From Acestrorhynchus altus (Eukaryota; Chordata; Actinopteri; Characiformes; Acestrorhynchidae), in assembly GCA_034509495.1 (NCBI GenBank), contig CM067507.1:7573275-7637274 (forward strand): a stretch of 64,000 bases of DNA. The letters are read 5' to 3'. This document shows positions 1-11,299 of this stretch, in pieces (the stretch's first letter is position 1; each line of letters starts with the position of its first letter). The position numbers were made by a program, and so were the translations under genes. The notes under the pieces were generated by a model that was not told the origin of the DNA, made no database searches, and saw only the letters and a program-made list of their open reading frames with translations.

Positions 1-1206
1 CTGCACTCTCCTCTTCAGCTCACCCCACAGGTTTTCAATGGAGGTGAGGTCTGGGGACTGAGATGGCCATGGGAGGAGCTTGATTCTGTGTGTCGTGAAC
101 CATTTCTGTGTAGATTTGGCCATATGTTTAGGGGTCATTATCTTGCTGAAAAACCCAGTGATGACCCATCTTCAGCTTTTGGGCAGAAGCCACCAGATTT
201 TGTTTTAAAATGTCCTGGTATTTCATAGCATTCATGATGCCATGCACCCTAACAAGGTTCCCAGGGCCTTTGGAAGAGAAACAGGCCCACAGCATCACTG
301 ATCCTCCCCCAAATTTCACAGTAGGCATGAGGTGCTTTTCTGCATACTCAGCTCTTGTGTTACGCCAGACCCACTTATAGCATTTGTTGCCAAAAAGCTC
401 TATTTTTGTTTAATCTGACCAAAGCACACGGTCCCAGTAATGCTTAGCAAACACCGTTTATGATTGTGAGAAAAGGTTTTTTTCCGTGCTTGCCTCCCAA
501 ACAGCTTGTTGGCATGTAGATAGCGCCTAATGGTTGTTTTGGAGACTTTGTGACCCGTAGAAGCCACCATTTGTTGCAATTCTGTAACAGTGAGCTTTGG
601 AGAACTTTTTATTTCTCTTATCATCCTCCTCACTGTGCGTGGTGGCAAAATAAACTTGCGTCCTCGTCCAGGCTTGTTTACCACTGTTCCAGTTGTTTTA
701 AACTTCTTAGTAGTTCCTCTGACAGTAGATATGGACAGGTGTAGGCGAGTGGCTATTTTCTTCTAGCCATTGCCTGATTGTGAAGGTCAACAAACATCTG
801 CCTTACTTGAATGCCTTACCTTTGTCTTTCCCACATTAAACAGAAATGGCCTCTGTGTCACATCATATTTATACCCCAGGGAAACAGGAAGTTGTGAATT
901 ACTAATTAAATGTTCCTACATACTCTGATCAACTTTGTGGACTACTGTAGCAGTGACAGAATTACTTTAATTACATTTACTTCCTAAGAATTGTTAGGGG
1001 TGCCAATAATTGTGGAACAGGTGATTTTATGAAGAATAATTATTTCATATTCAGGGATTTTCCCCCCTTAAAATTCACTTTAGTTAAAGGTTGGATTTTA
1101 CTCTTTTTTCCATTGTGGTCCTATATTATTTAGAAAAAAAACTCTCAATTTATTAGAAGCTAAAGAACACATCTTAACCAGGGGTGCCAATAATGGAGGG
1201 CACTGT
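1..1206 (-). mobile_element. Tc1-like DNA transposon relic, cut by the window start
   Basis: The minus strand encodes broken pieces of a Tc1/mariner transposase. A helix-turn-helix part lies at about 400-684 (residues RTVRRMIREIK, then a second helix with SKTTIRRYLH). A catalytic-domain part lies at about 128-328 (VKFGGGSVMLWACF and QQDND). The end at about 1181-1205 reads, on the minus strand, CAGTGCCCTCCATTATTGGC. A related direct-repeat copy sits at about 988-1010, giving the IR/DR arrangement of fish Tc1 elements. The other terminal repeat lies outside the window. The reading frame is broken between the two blocks, so this is a dead copy. Confidence 0.85.
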
Positions 1207-2019
1207 TATATTCTCATACATATAACAACTGTAGAGGAGAATTTGACAGACAGGGCTGCTGGGAATGTCCAGCAGTGTGATGTAACTGACTTCATCAAAC
1301 AGGCAGAAAGATGTAAGTGGCAGTAGTGGTCAGTTAATGTCTCATGATGGTAGTGCACAGTTCTGATTAAAATATTAATATCACTGGCCATGCATTTATC
1401 TAGACAATACAGGTTTGACCTAAAGCAATTTCAGTATCTGTCCTTGATTTCCTATTAGAAATTAAAGTTATGGCTTGATATTGAAATATTTAAACATTGT
1501 GGAATATGCTTGATTGATGTAAGTCTGTCATTCAGTAGTTACTAAGTATGACTTAGCATCATGTGATTTACTCAACAATTACATTACCAGTACATCCTGG
1601 TAATGACTCCCTTGTATTTTCAAATAACCTCCCTTTCAGTTCAGTTTTGAAACATGTTCATATATGGAAAGACCTTTTGAAAGGGCAAGATATTGAGCCT
1701 ACAATGCAAAAAAAAATTAACAGCACTCTCATTCTATCGTAATCCCGATGAAACATGCCTGACCTTATTAAGTGGCTTTCTAAAAGTCTCTAAATTCATT
1801 GTAAGTGTAGTTTGCAAATATGAAACCCATCATGTGTTACCATGATGCTACTGAAGTCCCCCTATGTAAGCAAACACAAATTGGCATTACTGCAGTTATA
1901 GAGGAATGAATGAGTGAAATTCATCTTACATAGCACCATATACATTATAGAGATATCCAGACATTTTACTTTTACATTGTGATTCTGGAAGTGTTGGCAC
2001 AGACTACAGTATTTAGTAT
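1207..2019. other. No gene seen
   Basis: This is AT-rich sequence of about 0.8 kb right of the first Tc1 relic. Open frames are short and have no recognisable protein character. No RNA gene or clear repeat was seen. Confidence 0.5.
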
Positions 2020-2024
2020 GCAGC

Positions 2025-2185
2025 AGAGGATCCATGGATATGTGAACTAAACATGAGATGACATCTGCCTGGAAAAATGAACAAGGTTGAAATTGTGATG
2101 GGTGGATGTGTGGGTCAGAACATCTCCAAAACATCAGGCGACCTGGGGAGTTATCTGTATGGAGTGGTCAGTATTTGCAGAAATT
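2025..2185 (+). mobile_element. Short Tc1-like transposase fragment
   Basis: The segment with GTGGGTCAGAACATCTCCAA followed by a degraded GTATGCAGTGGTCAGTA-like stretch matches, from memory, the N-terminal third of a common fish Tc1-like transposase. Only about 150 bp is recognisable and no terminal repeats are visible. It appears related to the longer relic at 2685-3330. They could be two pieces of one element separated by insertions and decay, or two separate copies. Confidence 0.55.
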
Positions 2186-2684
2186 TGAATCTAGATGGCA
2201 CTAAAATTCAGACCACAACTGGGTATTTCTTTTCAGAGAATGAAGAACAAAAACACAGACGTGGGCAATCCAAATAGAAATAATTTCACAAAGGAGCACC
2301 AGTGAAAGAGAGGATTAACCCAGAGCCCCATGTAAATCAGTCCATTCTAAATAAAGTTTGACAATCCCCAATATATTTTGTCATGTGTATACATTTTCTG
2401 GATTTAAAGCCACAGCCAACAAAGTCACCATTTTTTCAAAGCACTGAAAATTTCAACATCCACAGTTGTGGAAATTTAGATCTTACAAAAACATTATGAA
2501 AGTATGAGGTAAATACAAAATACTGATAAACACATTTTTATATTGCAATAAAAACACTTTTTTTTGCTTTTCTAATTGTTTGTCTTGTATCAGTGATTGT
2601 TAGAAGAATGTGAGCAGCAGTTTATGACTGCCAGTGAACACCGAACTGCTCTGGCATTAAAATCTGGTTTTCTGAAAAGGATGG

Positions 2685-3330
2685 ATGTATTTGGCAGCAA
2701 ATGGACAGGCAGTTTTTGAAGTTGATTTGTTGGAAGCAGGACAAATAGACAAGCATAAGAATCTGACTTTGAAAAGGGTCAAATTGTATTGGGTAAGAAG
2801 ATCTCCAAAGCATAAGGCTGGTCTTGTACATAGTTCCTTGTACACAGTTGTTTTACCTTGCCTTACCGTGATCCAAGAATTGACAACCACGTGCTGGCAT
2901 TCAAGCTGATGTTATTTTTGACACGTACCACCACCATTATTGTTATGTTACGTTATGTTCACCCCTTTATGGTAGTGGTATTCACAAATGGCATTGGCTC
3001 CCTTTTTTTGCAGCATAATAATATCCTGCCACACTACAGAAATTATTCCGCAGTAGTTTGAGGAACATGACAACGAGTTTGAGGTGTAGACGTGGTCTCC
3101 AGATTCCTCAGAAAATGATCCGATTAAACATCTGTGAGATGTGCTGGACACACAAGTCTGATCCATTGAGCCCCCATCTCACAGCTTACAGAACTTACAG
3201 GTTCTGCTGCTAACATCTTTGTGCCAGATACCACAGGACATCTGTTGAGGTCTTGTGGAGTCTTGTGGATACCGTAATGGGTCAAAGATCTTGTGGATGC
3301 TGCGTCATCAGGTCAGTGCTGTTTTTGCTG
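2685..3330 (+). mobile_element. Tc1-like transposase relic
   Basis: On the plus strand, eroded but ordered Tc1 transposase blocks can be followed. An N-terminal part is at about 2700-2840 (GGTCAAATTGTATTGG, then ATCTCCAAAGCATAAGG). The catalytic domain follows from about 2905 (TTTTTGACACGTACCACC). The block GAGGAACATGACAACGAGTT is at about 3059, and the C-terminal block with GAGATGTGCTGGACACACAAG lies near 3140. Several stops and indels break it, and the middle third is missing. Terminal repeats were not identified. Confidence 0.7.
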
Positions 3331-3339
3331 TATATTCAC

Positions 3340-4153
3340 ATAGTAGCACCACTTTATATAGTTGGTGCTAAACAGCTCAATACATACTAACATGGAAAAT
3401 CGTACAGTATTAAAATTTGTACCAGTGTATTAGTAGTTAGTATACTGACAGGACAGAATAAGACCTGTGAAAACATTTTTTAAGGGTAGTCACCAAAACT
3501 AATGTGCTTTTGTGAAAGCATGTACTTTGAAATTGATAAAGGTGCAGGTTGAAGTGTGTGTGTGTGTGTGCAGTAGACTAAAGCGTACCCTGACCGCCAC
3601 TGTGTGACTTGAGGCAGCGCCTGGCTCATGCCACACTGGCGCCAGTCCAGTCATCCAGTATTGTCATGCCAACTCTGCTGGAAAACACCCCTCAGAATGG
3701 GAACTGACGGCTCCTTCATGTGTATGCTCACAAACACACACACACGCTCTAAAAACTACAGTTTTTGAATGGAACAGAAGATAAGACAGCATGCTGTTTT
3801 ATCGCTCGTTCTCTCATGAGTTATTTTGGCTTACAACACGTTCCTCTCTGCAGGTATGGCTAATGGACTTAAAAAAAAAAAACTTTTAAGACCAAAAGCT
3901 TATCTTAAAACTATCATACATCCTATGCCTCAAACATCAGGTAGTGTATACATTTTTGTGTAATAGGTTTCTGTGGAAGACATTAATCTATTCAGATTCC
4001 TATCACCACCACTGTAAACTTGTTTCTCAAAAATGGAACTCTTGCATACGACTGAAACACCATTAGACATTAGTTTTCTGGTTGATCCACTCCTGTGCAG
4101 AACGTAGGATATGTCACTAACAATAACAATGTGAAAAGGAAACTTGAACCCAC
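3340..4153. other. No gene seen; short GT run
   Basis: About 0.8 kb with no convincing coding potential. It contains a short (GT)n run at about 3556-3572 and a poly-A tract at about 3871-3882. Nothing else stands out. Confidence 0.5.
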
Positions 4154-4340
4154 CAGTGGTTCTCAATGCTGGTCCTGGAGTACCACTGCCCTGCATGTTT
4201 TGGAACTTTCCCTAATTCCTGCAAACCTGATCCAACTAATGAACTAACTGATGAGCCTTTGCTCAGAAGAACTGGCTGTGTTACAGCATGACAGCTCTAA
4301 AACAAGCAGGTACTCCAGGAAAAGGATTGAGGACCACTGA
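4154..4340. mobile_element. Palindromic MITE-like repeat (hAT-type ends)
   Basis: The ends are inverted copies: CAGTGGTTCTCAATGCTGG at the left, and GGTACTCCAGG followed by GATTGAGGACCACTG at the right. The element is 187 bp with no coding capacity. It belongs with the similar elements at 12824, 53866 and 55379. No target-site duplication is left here (GAACCCAC against ATGTAGGC), so the hAT assignment rests on similarity to the copy at 55379. Confidence 0.6.
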
Positions 4341-4480
4341 TGTAGGCTATTGGTTGAGTGTCCAAAGACCTCTCCCAGTGATGACTGCTGGTAAATCTGT
4401 TAATCACAGCTCAGCTGTGAAGATATTACTGCAAAAATTGCAATGTTCATTTAAAATTAACCATTTATCAGTATATTTTT

Positions 4481-4660
4481 ATTTATCAATGTATGCTTTA
4501 ACAAAGCTCAGTAATGCTGAGATGAATAATTGATCAGTATAACGATTTATCAGTCTACCCATGCTTTAACAGAGCTCAGTAACACTGAGATAGCTGATTA
4601 GTGCAGTAGTTTATCAGTCTACTCATGATTTATAAAAGCTCTGTAACATTGAAATAAATT
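4481..4660. repeat. Three imperfect tandem copies of a ~65-bp unit
   Basis: Copies begin near 4481, 4545 and 4610. Each starts TTTATCA and carries an ATGCTTTAACAGAGCTCAGT-like core (4492, 4561, 4626). The third copy is the most diverged. There is no protein-coding periodicity, and the unit is not a known family to me. Confidence 0.7.
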
Positions 4661-7139
4661 AAAATGTATTGCGGACTAGACACTAATTCTAATGTGTGCT
4701 GAATAAAACTTTTCAATATTTGTATCCTGTTACATTACATTGTGAACATAATCACAAAATAACAAGTGCAAATTGAAATGCTAAAACATGACATTACACT
4801 TAACAGAGGCAAAATAAGCTGTATTTTATACAAATATTTCTATTATATGGACTTCAGTAAGAATGTGGAAATATTCAAAATACAGAAAAATACACAAAAC
4901 ACAAAACAATAATACTAATAAGGTGTTACAGAGAGCTCACTTGATCTTTGCTGTGTTTTTTAATCTGATTTATGTTGTAGGATATATGTGTCAGATGTTC
5001 TTATATTCATAATAGCCATGTTTATTGTGGGAAGAGAAGATTGTTCTTAACTTTCACAGAAACCTCAGAAATTTCCACCTCTCTGGAAAACCTCTCTCTG
5101 AGTCACTGGAAAATAGATTCCACCATCAACGATAAAGAACAGTGTACACAAGGCACTTGATATTGAGTTCATTGTGTTAAAACTGTAAATATAACCTGAT
5201 TGAAATGTTGATCGAGTTAGTGCTGACAGACTGCTTCCTGTCTTCACACGTGTTTTCCTCAGAGCTAAAACTGATAATTGAAGTTCAGATGTTCACAACA
5301 AACAAATGAACAAAATGCTTTCAAGCCATTAAGGCCCCTCCATATGCTCTCAGACATCAGACTAGTTTATAGAGCTGTTGACTTGTGGCTGCTTTAGCAC
5401 TAGACACAGATACTTAATAGCGATAAGAGTAATGATTGGGCTGTTTCCCTAGCAGGTGTCCGTCTCTAGTTCTGGGTCTGTCTTTGGGAGATAAGAGACC
5501 AGCCTTATCAACACAGCCTGCAAATGCCACCACCAATCTTATTATGCACCGAATTGACCACTATCTCACATCGTTTTCACGCACAGCCAGAGACCCTGAT
5601 CTAGTAATGTAGACAGGGTTTAACCAGCAGGGGGCCACATAATCTGTAATGACCTTTTCCACACAGTATAATAAGGATTGTGGTGTTCAGATATAGGCTG
5701 ACAAAATGCAAAACATTTTAAACATACTGATATTTACAACCTTTTCCAGCTTCTTCAACTGCTAATTTTAGGGGTACATTTTGCACATGATGACAAAAAG
5801 ATGAGTTAAGTTTGTATTAGAATCTCTTGACCACTACTAAACTTCGACATAGAAGCAAAGGGTCACCAGACAACCATAAATGCCAAAGTTACGGTTTCAA
5901 AGAAGAAAGGTTTGAGTAATATACTTGTCCAATTTTCATTGTGCTTTCAACACAGTTCATTTTTATCATTCAGTTTTTCCTCTTAAGTCATGTCCATTTG
6001 CCACATCCCACATCCCACATGTGTGAACTCCCTACACTATTCCACATGCATATGTCTGAAAGTTTTAGCATGCCACTTAACTAGCTATACCCGTTTTAAG
6101 CATGTTAATCTCAGCAATGTAAATAATTTACAAAGACATCACATGGAACACACTACCAAAATATCATAATAAGGTGTCCTAATAGCAAAAAAGAAACAGA
6201 AATATCAGATATACTGTACTTTTTAATTCAGTAAATATTGTTCACTGTGTGTGCACTGTGGTGTATATTGAGTTTTAGGATGCTATGTGTGCTCAAGTGT
6301 TTGGTAGCATTAGACCACCTCAATTAATTCAGCAGTACAGTTTGCACTGTACGTCCGAATACTAGTGGACACCCGTTCTAATGAATGCTTTCAGCTACTT
6401 TAAGTTGCATTGAACTGTGAAGCGGTTGGGGAGTTAGTGATTTGAGTATGGTCATCCATATTCCTGATTTCATTAATGTTGTCACTGAATGAAAAAACTT
6501 AGATTGGTTTAGGCAGTTGATTTCTCTAAAATTACTTTCACTGGTTATACTATATTCTTTAATGCTATACTATGCCACAGACAAATCCGAAGTAGAAGTT
6601 TTAAAAAATAAAATGAAAATATAAATATTTATATTAACTCTCCTGCAGTGATAGAAAGTGTGGTGTCAGAATGATCATTAGTATGCTCATTAATTCTTCA
6701 AAGAAAATCTTAATTTTCTAGCCCACTGACACCTGCTCAGGGCAGTCAGCTAGTTAACACCTGATTTGGACTTCACATTTTTATGAGGGTGAAACTGAAT
6801 GCTTAAAGTTTGTCAAACACGCACAATAAAGATGATCATTGTACTTATATCAGCCGTGGTCATAGGGTTCAGAATGTTACAAGCAGAAAATATATTGTCT
6901 ATGAACACAACTTTATCTGTCCAAGTATTTTATCTGGCTGTACTTTGCACAATATGATTTTCTACAAGTTATCAATTGATGATTGATTTCATTTGTGGAT
7001 TTTCTCACCAAATGTCATTTCCGGTTCCTACCCACTAGCTAGGACTCCATCCATCACAGAATGCCACCAGTTACAGTAGGATGAGGGCTTCCACACACCT
7101 CTTCTGAATCATTAGAAATGCCCCCACATCTTTATGAAC
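4661..7139. other. Gene-free AT-rich stretch
   Basis: About 2.5 kb of AT-rich sequence. Frames stay short and none resembles a known protein. No clear transposon ends, RNA genes or simple-repeat arrays were seen. Confidence 0.5.
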
Positions 7140-8280
7140 TGACCCAATCCAACTTTATTGGACAGCTGGATGTGCTTGGCAGAGAAACCTAACTGCGAAT
7201 TCTGTTACATCAGCTGACAGAAATATAAATTATACAGAATAAAAACAACAGTATAAAATAATGTGTAGAAGAGCAGCATATAGGGTGTATAGCAGCAATA
7301 CTGGTATAGTAGTGATGCAAAAAGGTGCAATGAAGTGCATCAAATCTTATTTGCAACTAGCTGAAGTAGATTTTTTGTTACAGTGTTACAGTTACAGTTT
7401 AGGGAGCAGAGGGTGTAGGTAATGGACAGAGATCAGCATCCTGGAACTGTTTAGCAATTTTGGAATGGGTTCAGTGGCTCCAGTATCTTTTTTCTTTGGG
7501 CAGCAGGGTGAATGTGGAAAACTGGTGATGTTCATTGCTCTGCGGGTGAGACAGGAGTTGTAAATGTCTGAGATGGAAGGCAGAGCAGTGCAGATGATCT
7601 TGTTGGGTTTGTTCACTATGCATCCTGTATCCTCTGGAAGGAGGCAGTTAAGACACTGTACGCCACAGTGACATAGCTGGTTATGACCCTCTCAATGGTT
7701 CCCCGGTACAATAAGGACATGATGGGGAGTGGGAATTGTGCACTTTAGAGGCGGGTGTGAGTCAGTTAGTCAGTGATGCTGTATTTTCAGACCAGGAGAG
7801 GTTCTCTGAGTTGTGCACTCTAAGGTGTTTGGTGCTGTGCACCCTCTCAAATACAGCACCGTCAATGGGATGCTGTGACCCCTTCTGAAGTCAACCCCTA
7901 TTTCTTTAGTCTTCTCCACGTTAAGGAAAAGATTTTTATTTTTACACCACTGGACCAGTTGACTCACCTACTTCCTGTAGCAGGTTTCATCAGTGTTGGT
8001 GATGAGACCCACAGCGATTGTAGTATTGTCACACTTGATTATGTGGTTGGTGCTGTAGGTTGGTACACAGTTGTCAAGAAGCTGGGTGAAGAGCAGTGGG
8101 CTAAGCGCACACTCTTGTGGTGCTCAGCATGATGGACCTGCAGGACTTACTGCCAACCCACACATTTTGTGGCCTCCAAGTCAGTAAGTCCAGCACCTAG
8201 TAGCAGAGAGAGGTTTTGAATCCCCAGTGGCAGAGTTTATGATTCAGTTGTTTTGAGGGCATTGCAGCACGGGAGGTGGT
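7140..8280 (-). mobile_element. Decayed LINE (CR1/L2/Rex-type), 3' part
   Basis: Read on the minus strand, about 8130 to 7770 gives reverse-transcriptase pieces in order. These are ECALSPLLFTQLLDNCVPTY, then a degraded active-site region (CDNTT where FADDTT is usual), then LVQWCKNKNLFLNVEKTKE and VDFRR. A C-terminal piece (SISDIYNSCLTRRAMNI) follows at about 7570. The 3' end near 7150-7170 reads CCAATAAAGTTGGATTGGG on the minus strand, a typical LINE tail. Frameshifts and the lost DD motif show it is dead. The exact clade is uncertain. Confidence 0.75.
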
Positions 8281-8339
8281 AGGACAGGTGAAAAATGGGA
8301 GGGCAAGACTAGGGTCATGTGATTCATGGAAAGCATTTA

Positions 8340-8863
8340 TCAACGGCACATCACCAGAGAGAAAGCAAATGGTGACAAGCTTTATTCAAGAACATGAAGA
8401 GGAGGTACATTGTGCAACTGCTGCCTCAAAAAGGAAAATGGGCTGTGGATGAGATGGGAAAACATAGATAACTTTAACTTGTCGAAAGTTATGGGCATTG
8501 GATATGAGTTGTATCAAATCTCTGTTGGGAGCTAATTATGATGTCCTTCCAACTCCTCAAAACCTTGGTCAGTGGATAGGTTTGAGGATCCAATTGCGTG
8601 CTGGGACTGGGATGTTGAAACACATTTTGTCAGCATGTAAGGTTAGCTTGTTGCAAGGTCATTATACATGGAGGCATTATCTGGTACTTAGGTCTTTAGC
8701 AAGTGCATTTGATAAGAAGTGCTTAGAGGTTAATAACATGCCCATTGTTAGTGGAAGCAGGATAATTAGATTTGTGCATGAGGGGCAGTGCAGTGGAGAA
8801 CCAGTGCAGGGTTTGAAAAATGATAAATACACAAATTGGAAGTTGTTTGCAGATGTACAGTGA
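8340..8863 (+). pseudogene. LINE-type retroelement ORF, C-terminal fragment
   Basis: A frame open to 8863 contains ANYDVLPTPQNLGQW, LKHILSACKVSLLQG, YTWRHYLVLRSLASA and RFVHEGQ. This resembles the C-terminal region found after the reverse transcriptase in some fish retroelement ORFs, which normally carries a Cys/His knuckle. Here the first Cys pair is replaced (RIQLRAGTG), so only part of the knuckle remains. The terminal TGA at 8861-8863 comes from the Tc1 element inserted at 8858, so the original frame was cut by that insertion. There is no upstream reverse transcriptase in frame. Confidence 0.55.
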
Positions 8864-9594
8864 AGGAAATAATTATTTGATCCCTTGCTGATTTTGTAAG
8901 TTTGCCCACTGACAAAAACATGAACAGTCTATAATTTTAACAGTGAGAGAAAGAATATCAAAATCCAGAAAATCATATTGTACAAATGATGAATTTATTT
9001 ACATTTTTCAGAGAGAAATAAGTATTTGATCCCCTACCAACCATTAAGAGTTCTGGCTCCTACAGACCACTTAGACCTTCCTAATCATCTCGTTACTTGC
9101 ATTAAAGACAGCTGTCTTAAATTGTCACCTGTATAAAAGACTCCTGTCCACAGATCAATCAGTCAAACTCTAACCTCTACAACATGGGCAAGACCAAAAA
9201 GATGCTGGGTGAGAAGGAGACAACTGTTGGTGGAATAGAAAGAAAATGGAAGAAATACAAAAATACAATTGTCAATCAATGTTGATCTGGGGTTCTATGC
9301 AAAATCTCACCTTGTGGGGTATCTTTGATCATGAGGAAGGTGAGAGATCAGCCTAAAATCAGTCCCCAAGAAAACCATTGGTAAGACTTTATGCAGTAAT
9401 GGATTAAAATCCTGCTCACCTGCAAGGTCCCCCTGTTCATGAAGGCACATGTGCAGGCCCATTTGATTTTTGTCAAGGATGATTCTTGTGAGAGTGACTG
9501 GGAGAAGCTACCCTTAAAATTATAGACTGTTCATGTCTATAAGTGGGCAAACTTACAAAATCAGCAAGGGATTAAATAATTATTTCTTTCACTG
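8858..9594 (+). mobile_element. Internally deleted Tc1-like element with both ends
   Basis: Terminal inverted repeats are clear: CAGTGAAGGAAATAATTATT from 8858, and its complement ending TTATTTCTTTCACTG at 9594. Both are flanked by TA (8856-8857, 9595-9596), the Tc1/mariner target duplication. The repeats extend about 55 bp, to a shared GATTTTGTAAGTTTGCCCAC. Inside, at about 9184, ATGGGCAAGACCAAAAAG looks like a transposase start. It is followed by only a short eroded helix-turn-helix remnant (about 9184-9440), and the catalytic domain is missing. The element is 737 bp, so it is a non-autonomous deletion derivative. Confidence 0.88.
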
Positions 9595-9596
9595 TA

Positions 9597-10403
9597 GTCA
9601 CTAAACTACAGGTTTTCATATTGCAGTAACTACACTAAGACCCAAAATTGTGTTATATGGTTTATTTCAGTGAGTTGATGGTTCCATTTGAAGTAGAGTT
9701 ACTACAGCAATCCTGCGTCAATTTGGTTTGGTTTGGTGTAGGGGCTTGTTTGTATTATTGTTCAAAAACAAGTTTTAACAGACACATTGCTCATCAGATC
9801 ATAAATGGCCACAGCAACTTTAGATGAAGGAATGTTTCAAACTGCAACATAATTTTCAGAGCCATTTTCAGAAACACACTTTTTCGTTTGTTGAATAAAT
9901 AACTGAATTTTGATAGGAGGCACACGCCTGAAGCCCATCCTCATACATATCTAACATCATAAAATATTAAATAAAAATATAAAATAAAATTACCTTAATT
10001 TGAAAGAGTTTGGCCTTTTTCAGTAAGCAGAAACCACCTGAACTTCATTGCATAGTTCTCATGACTTTAGGAGGAAAGAGTTTCATAATGATATGGAAAT
10101 GTCAAATGGATCCCTACAGGCACTGTCTGCACCAAAGTAGTGGAGTACATCAAAAAGCCTTGAAATACTTTGGATCTGATTGTGTTTCAGTCTCTCAGCA
10201 AGTTTGAGAAGGCCATTGGGGTTGGAGTGGGTTCAATGTCTCTCCTGTCAGTCATCCAATCGGTAGCTTGTTTTTGTCTGTCAGTGTTGACATCCTGATG
10301 TTTGTGTGTGTGTTGAAGCAAAATTGCTAATTTGAGAAAACACTCCCATGCCCTCAGGAAACAAGAAAGTTCTGATGGATGGGCCAACCTCTCCTTGCTA
10401 ACG

Positions 10404-10404
<1 letters not shown>
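9597..10404. other. No gene seen
   Basis: About 0.8 kb of AT-rich sequence with no recognisable coding region or transposon ends. Confidence 0.45.

Positions 10405-10470
<66 letters not shown>
10405..10470. repeat. (GT)n microsatellite, 66 bp
   Basis: An uninterrupted GT dinucleotide array. It produces misleading His-Thr or Cys-Val open frames on both strands. Confidence 0.98.
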
Positions 10471-10472
<2 letters not shown>

Positions 10473-11119
10473 CTCCTCAGGACCATCTCACAGCTTGTTA
10501 ATTGAGTCTGGTGGAGGTATTGTGTCAGTGTTGTCAGCAAGGTGTGACCCCACACTGTATCTTTTGCTCAATGTGATCTTACACCTGCTCTCCTTGTGCA
10601 GCTCACAGCCAACTATCCACACCATAATTAGATTACACAACAGCTACACTAACAGAAATCCCTTCTTTCCCTTCTATTAAATTGTGCTGATTTCAGCATT
10701 GAAAAACTGAGATTTGACAGAAATCCATCATAACCAGTTATTCCTACTTTATACTAGCAGATCCTACAAAATATTGCTTACCATTCGTGTACCTATAACT
10801 TTCTACAACCTACCCCAAGTGGCCACATTGTGAGGTCCAGTTGCAATTAGCTTTTCTAGTTGGTTGTAGTTGTTTCACCAAACCAAAAATACTTCACCAA
10901 GCTTTCAAGTGTTATGCTGTCATTTTGGGGATTGACACTGTCATTTTGATGTAATCATTCTTCTTTTTTGGTTATTATTTGGTTATTATGGCTTATGGCT
11001 TGTTTACACCTGCTTATTTTATGTATGTCTGTGTTTTATTTGATCACAATTACCTGATTAACTGAAAGTGCCCAACTCCTTAAGACTATCCCCTCATCAA
11101 ATAGGGCAACCATATACAT
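10471..11119. other. No gene seen
   Basis: Nothing convincing in this stretch apart from the flank of the GT array. Confidence 0.45.
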
Positions 11120-11290
11120 CTTCTGATACATGTGAAGCCAATTACCACATAATTGCTGGGCAGTTTCAGGCAATTCGCTCTCTCCAACTCCCGACTGCCG
11201 ATGTTAAGTAGCATGACCCAGGATTTGAACTTGCAATCCTCATATCATTGTGCTGGCACATTAGACTGCTAAGCCACTGACTGTTCCTAA
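11120..11290 (-). repeat. SINE-like repeat with tRNA-type B box
   Basis: The segment contains CATGTGAAGCCAATTACC at about 11129. Further right, on the minus strand, is AGTTCAAATCC (about 11221-11231), a good match to the pol III B box. The text around it (CTAAGCCACTGA) resembles the tRNA-like head of fish SINEs. A related piece with ACATGTGAAGTCAGCCACC occurs near 43180. It does not fold as a full tRNA by eye, so it is not called a tRNA gene. Confidence 0.45.
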
Positions 11291-11299
11291 TTTGGGTAA

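Noticed and set aside
10187..10680. Open frames of 90-122 codons across the GT array
   Set aside because: The core is poly-(His-Thr) or poly-(Cys-Val) from a dinucleotide repeat, with no domain on either side.
11180..11290. Possible tRNA gene
   Set aside because: Only a B-box-like motif is convincing. No cloverleaf can be drawn, so SINE-derived is more likely.
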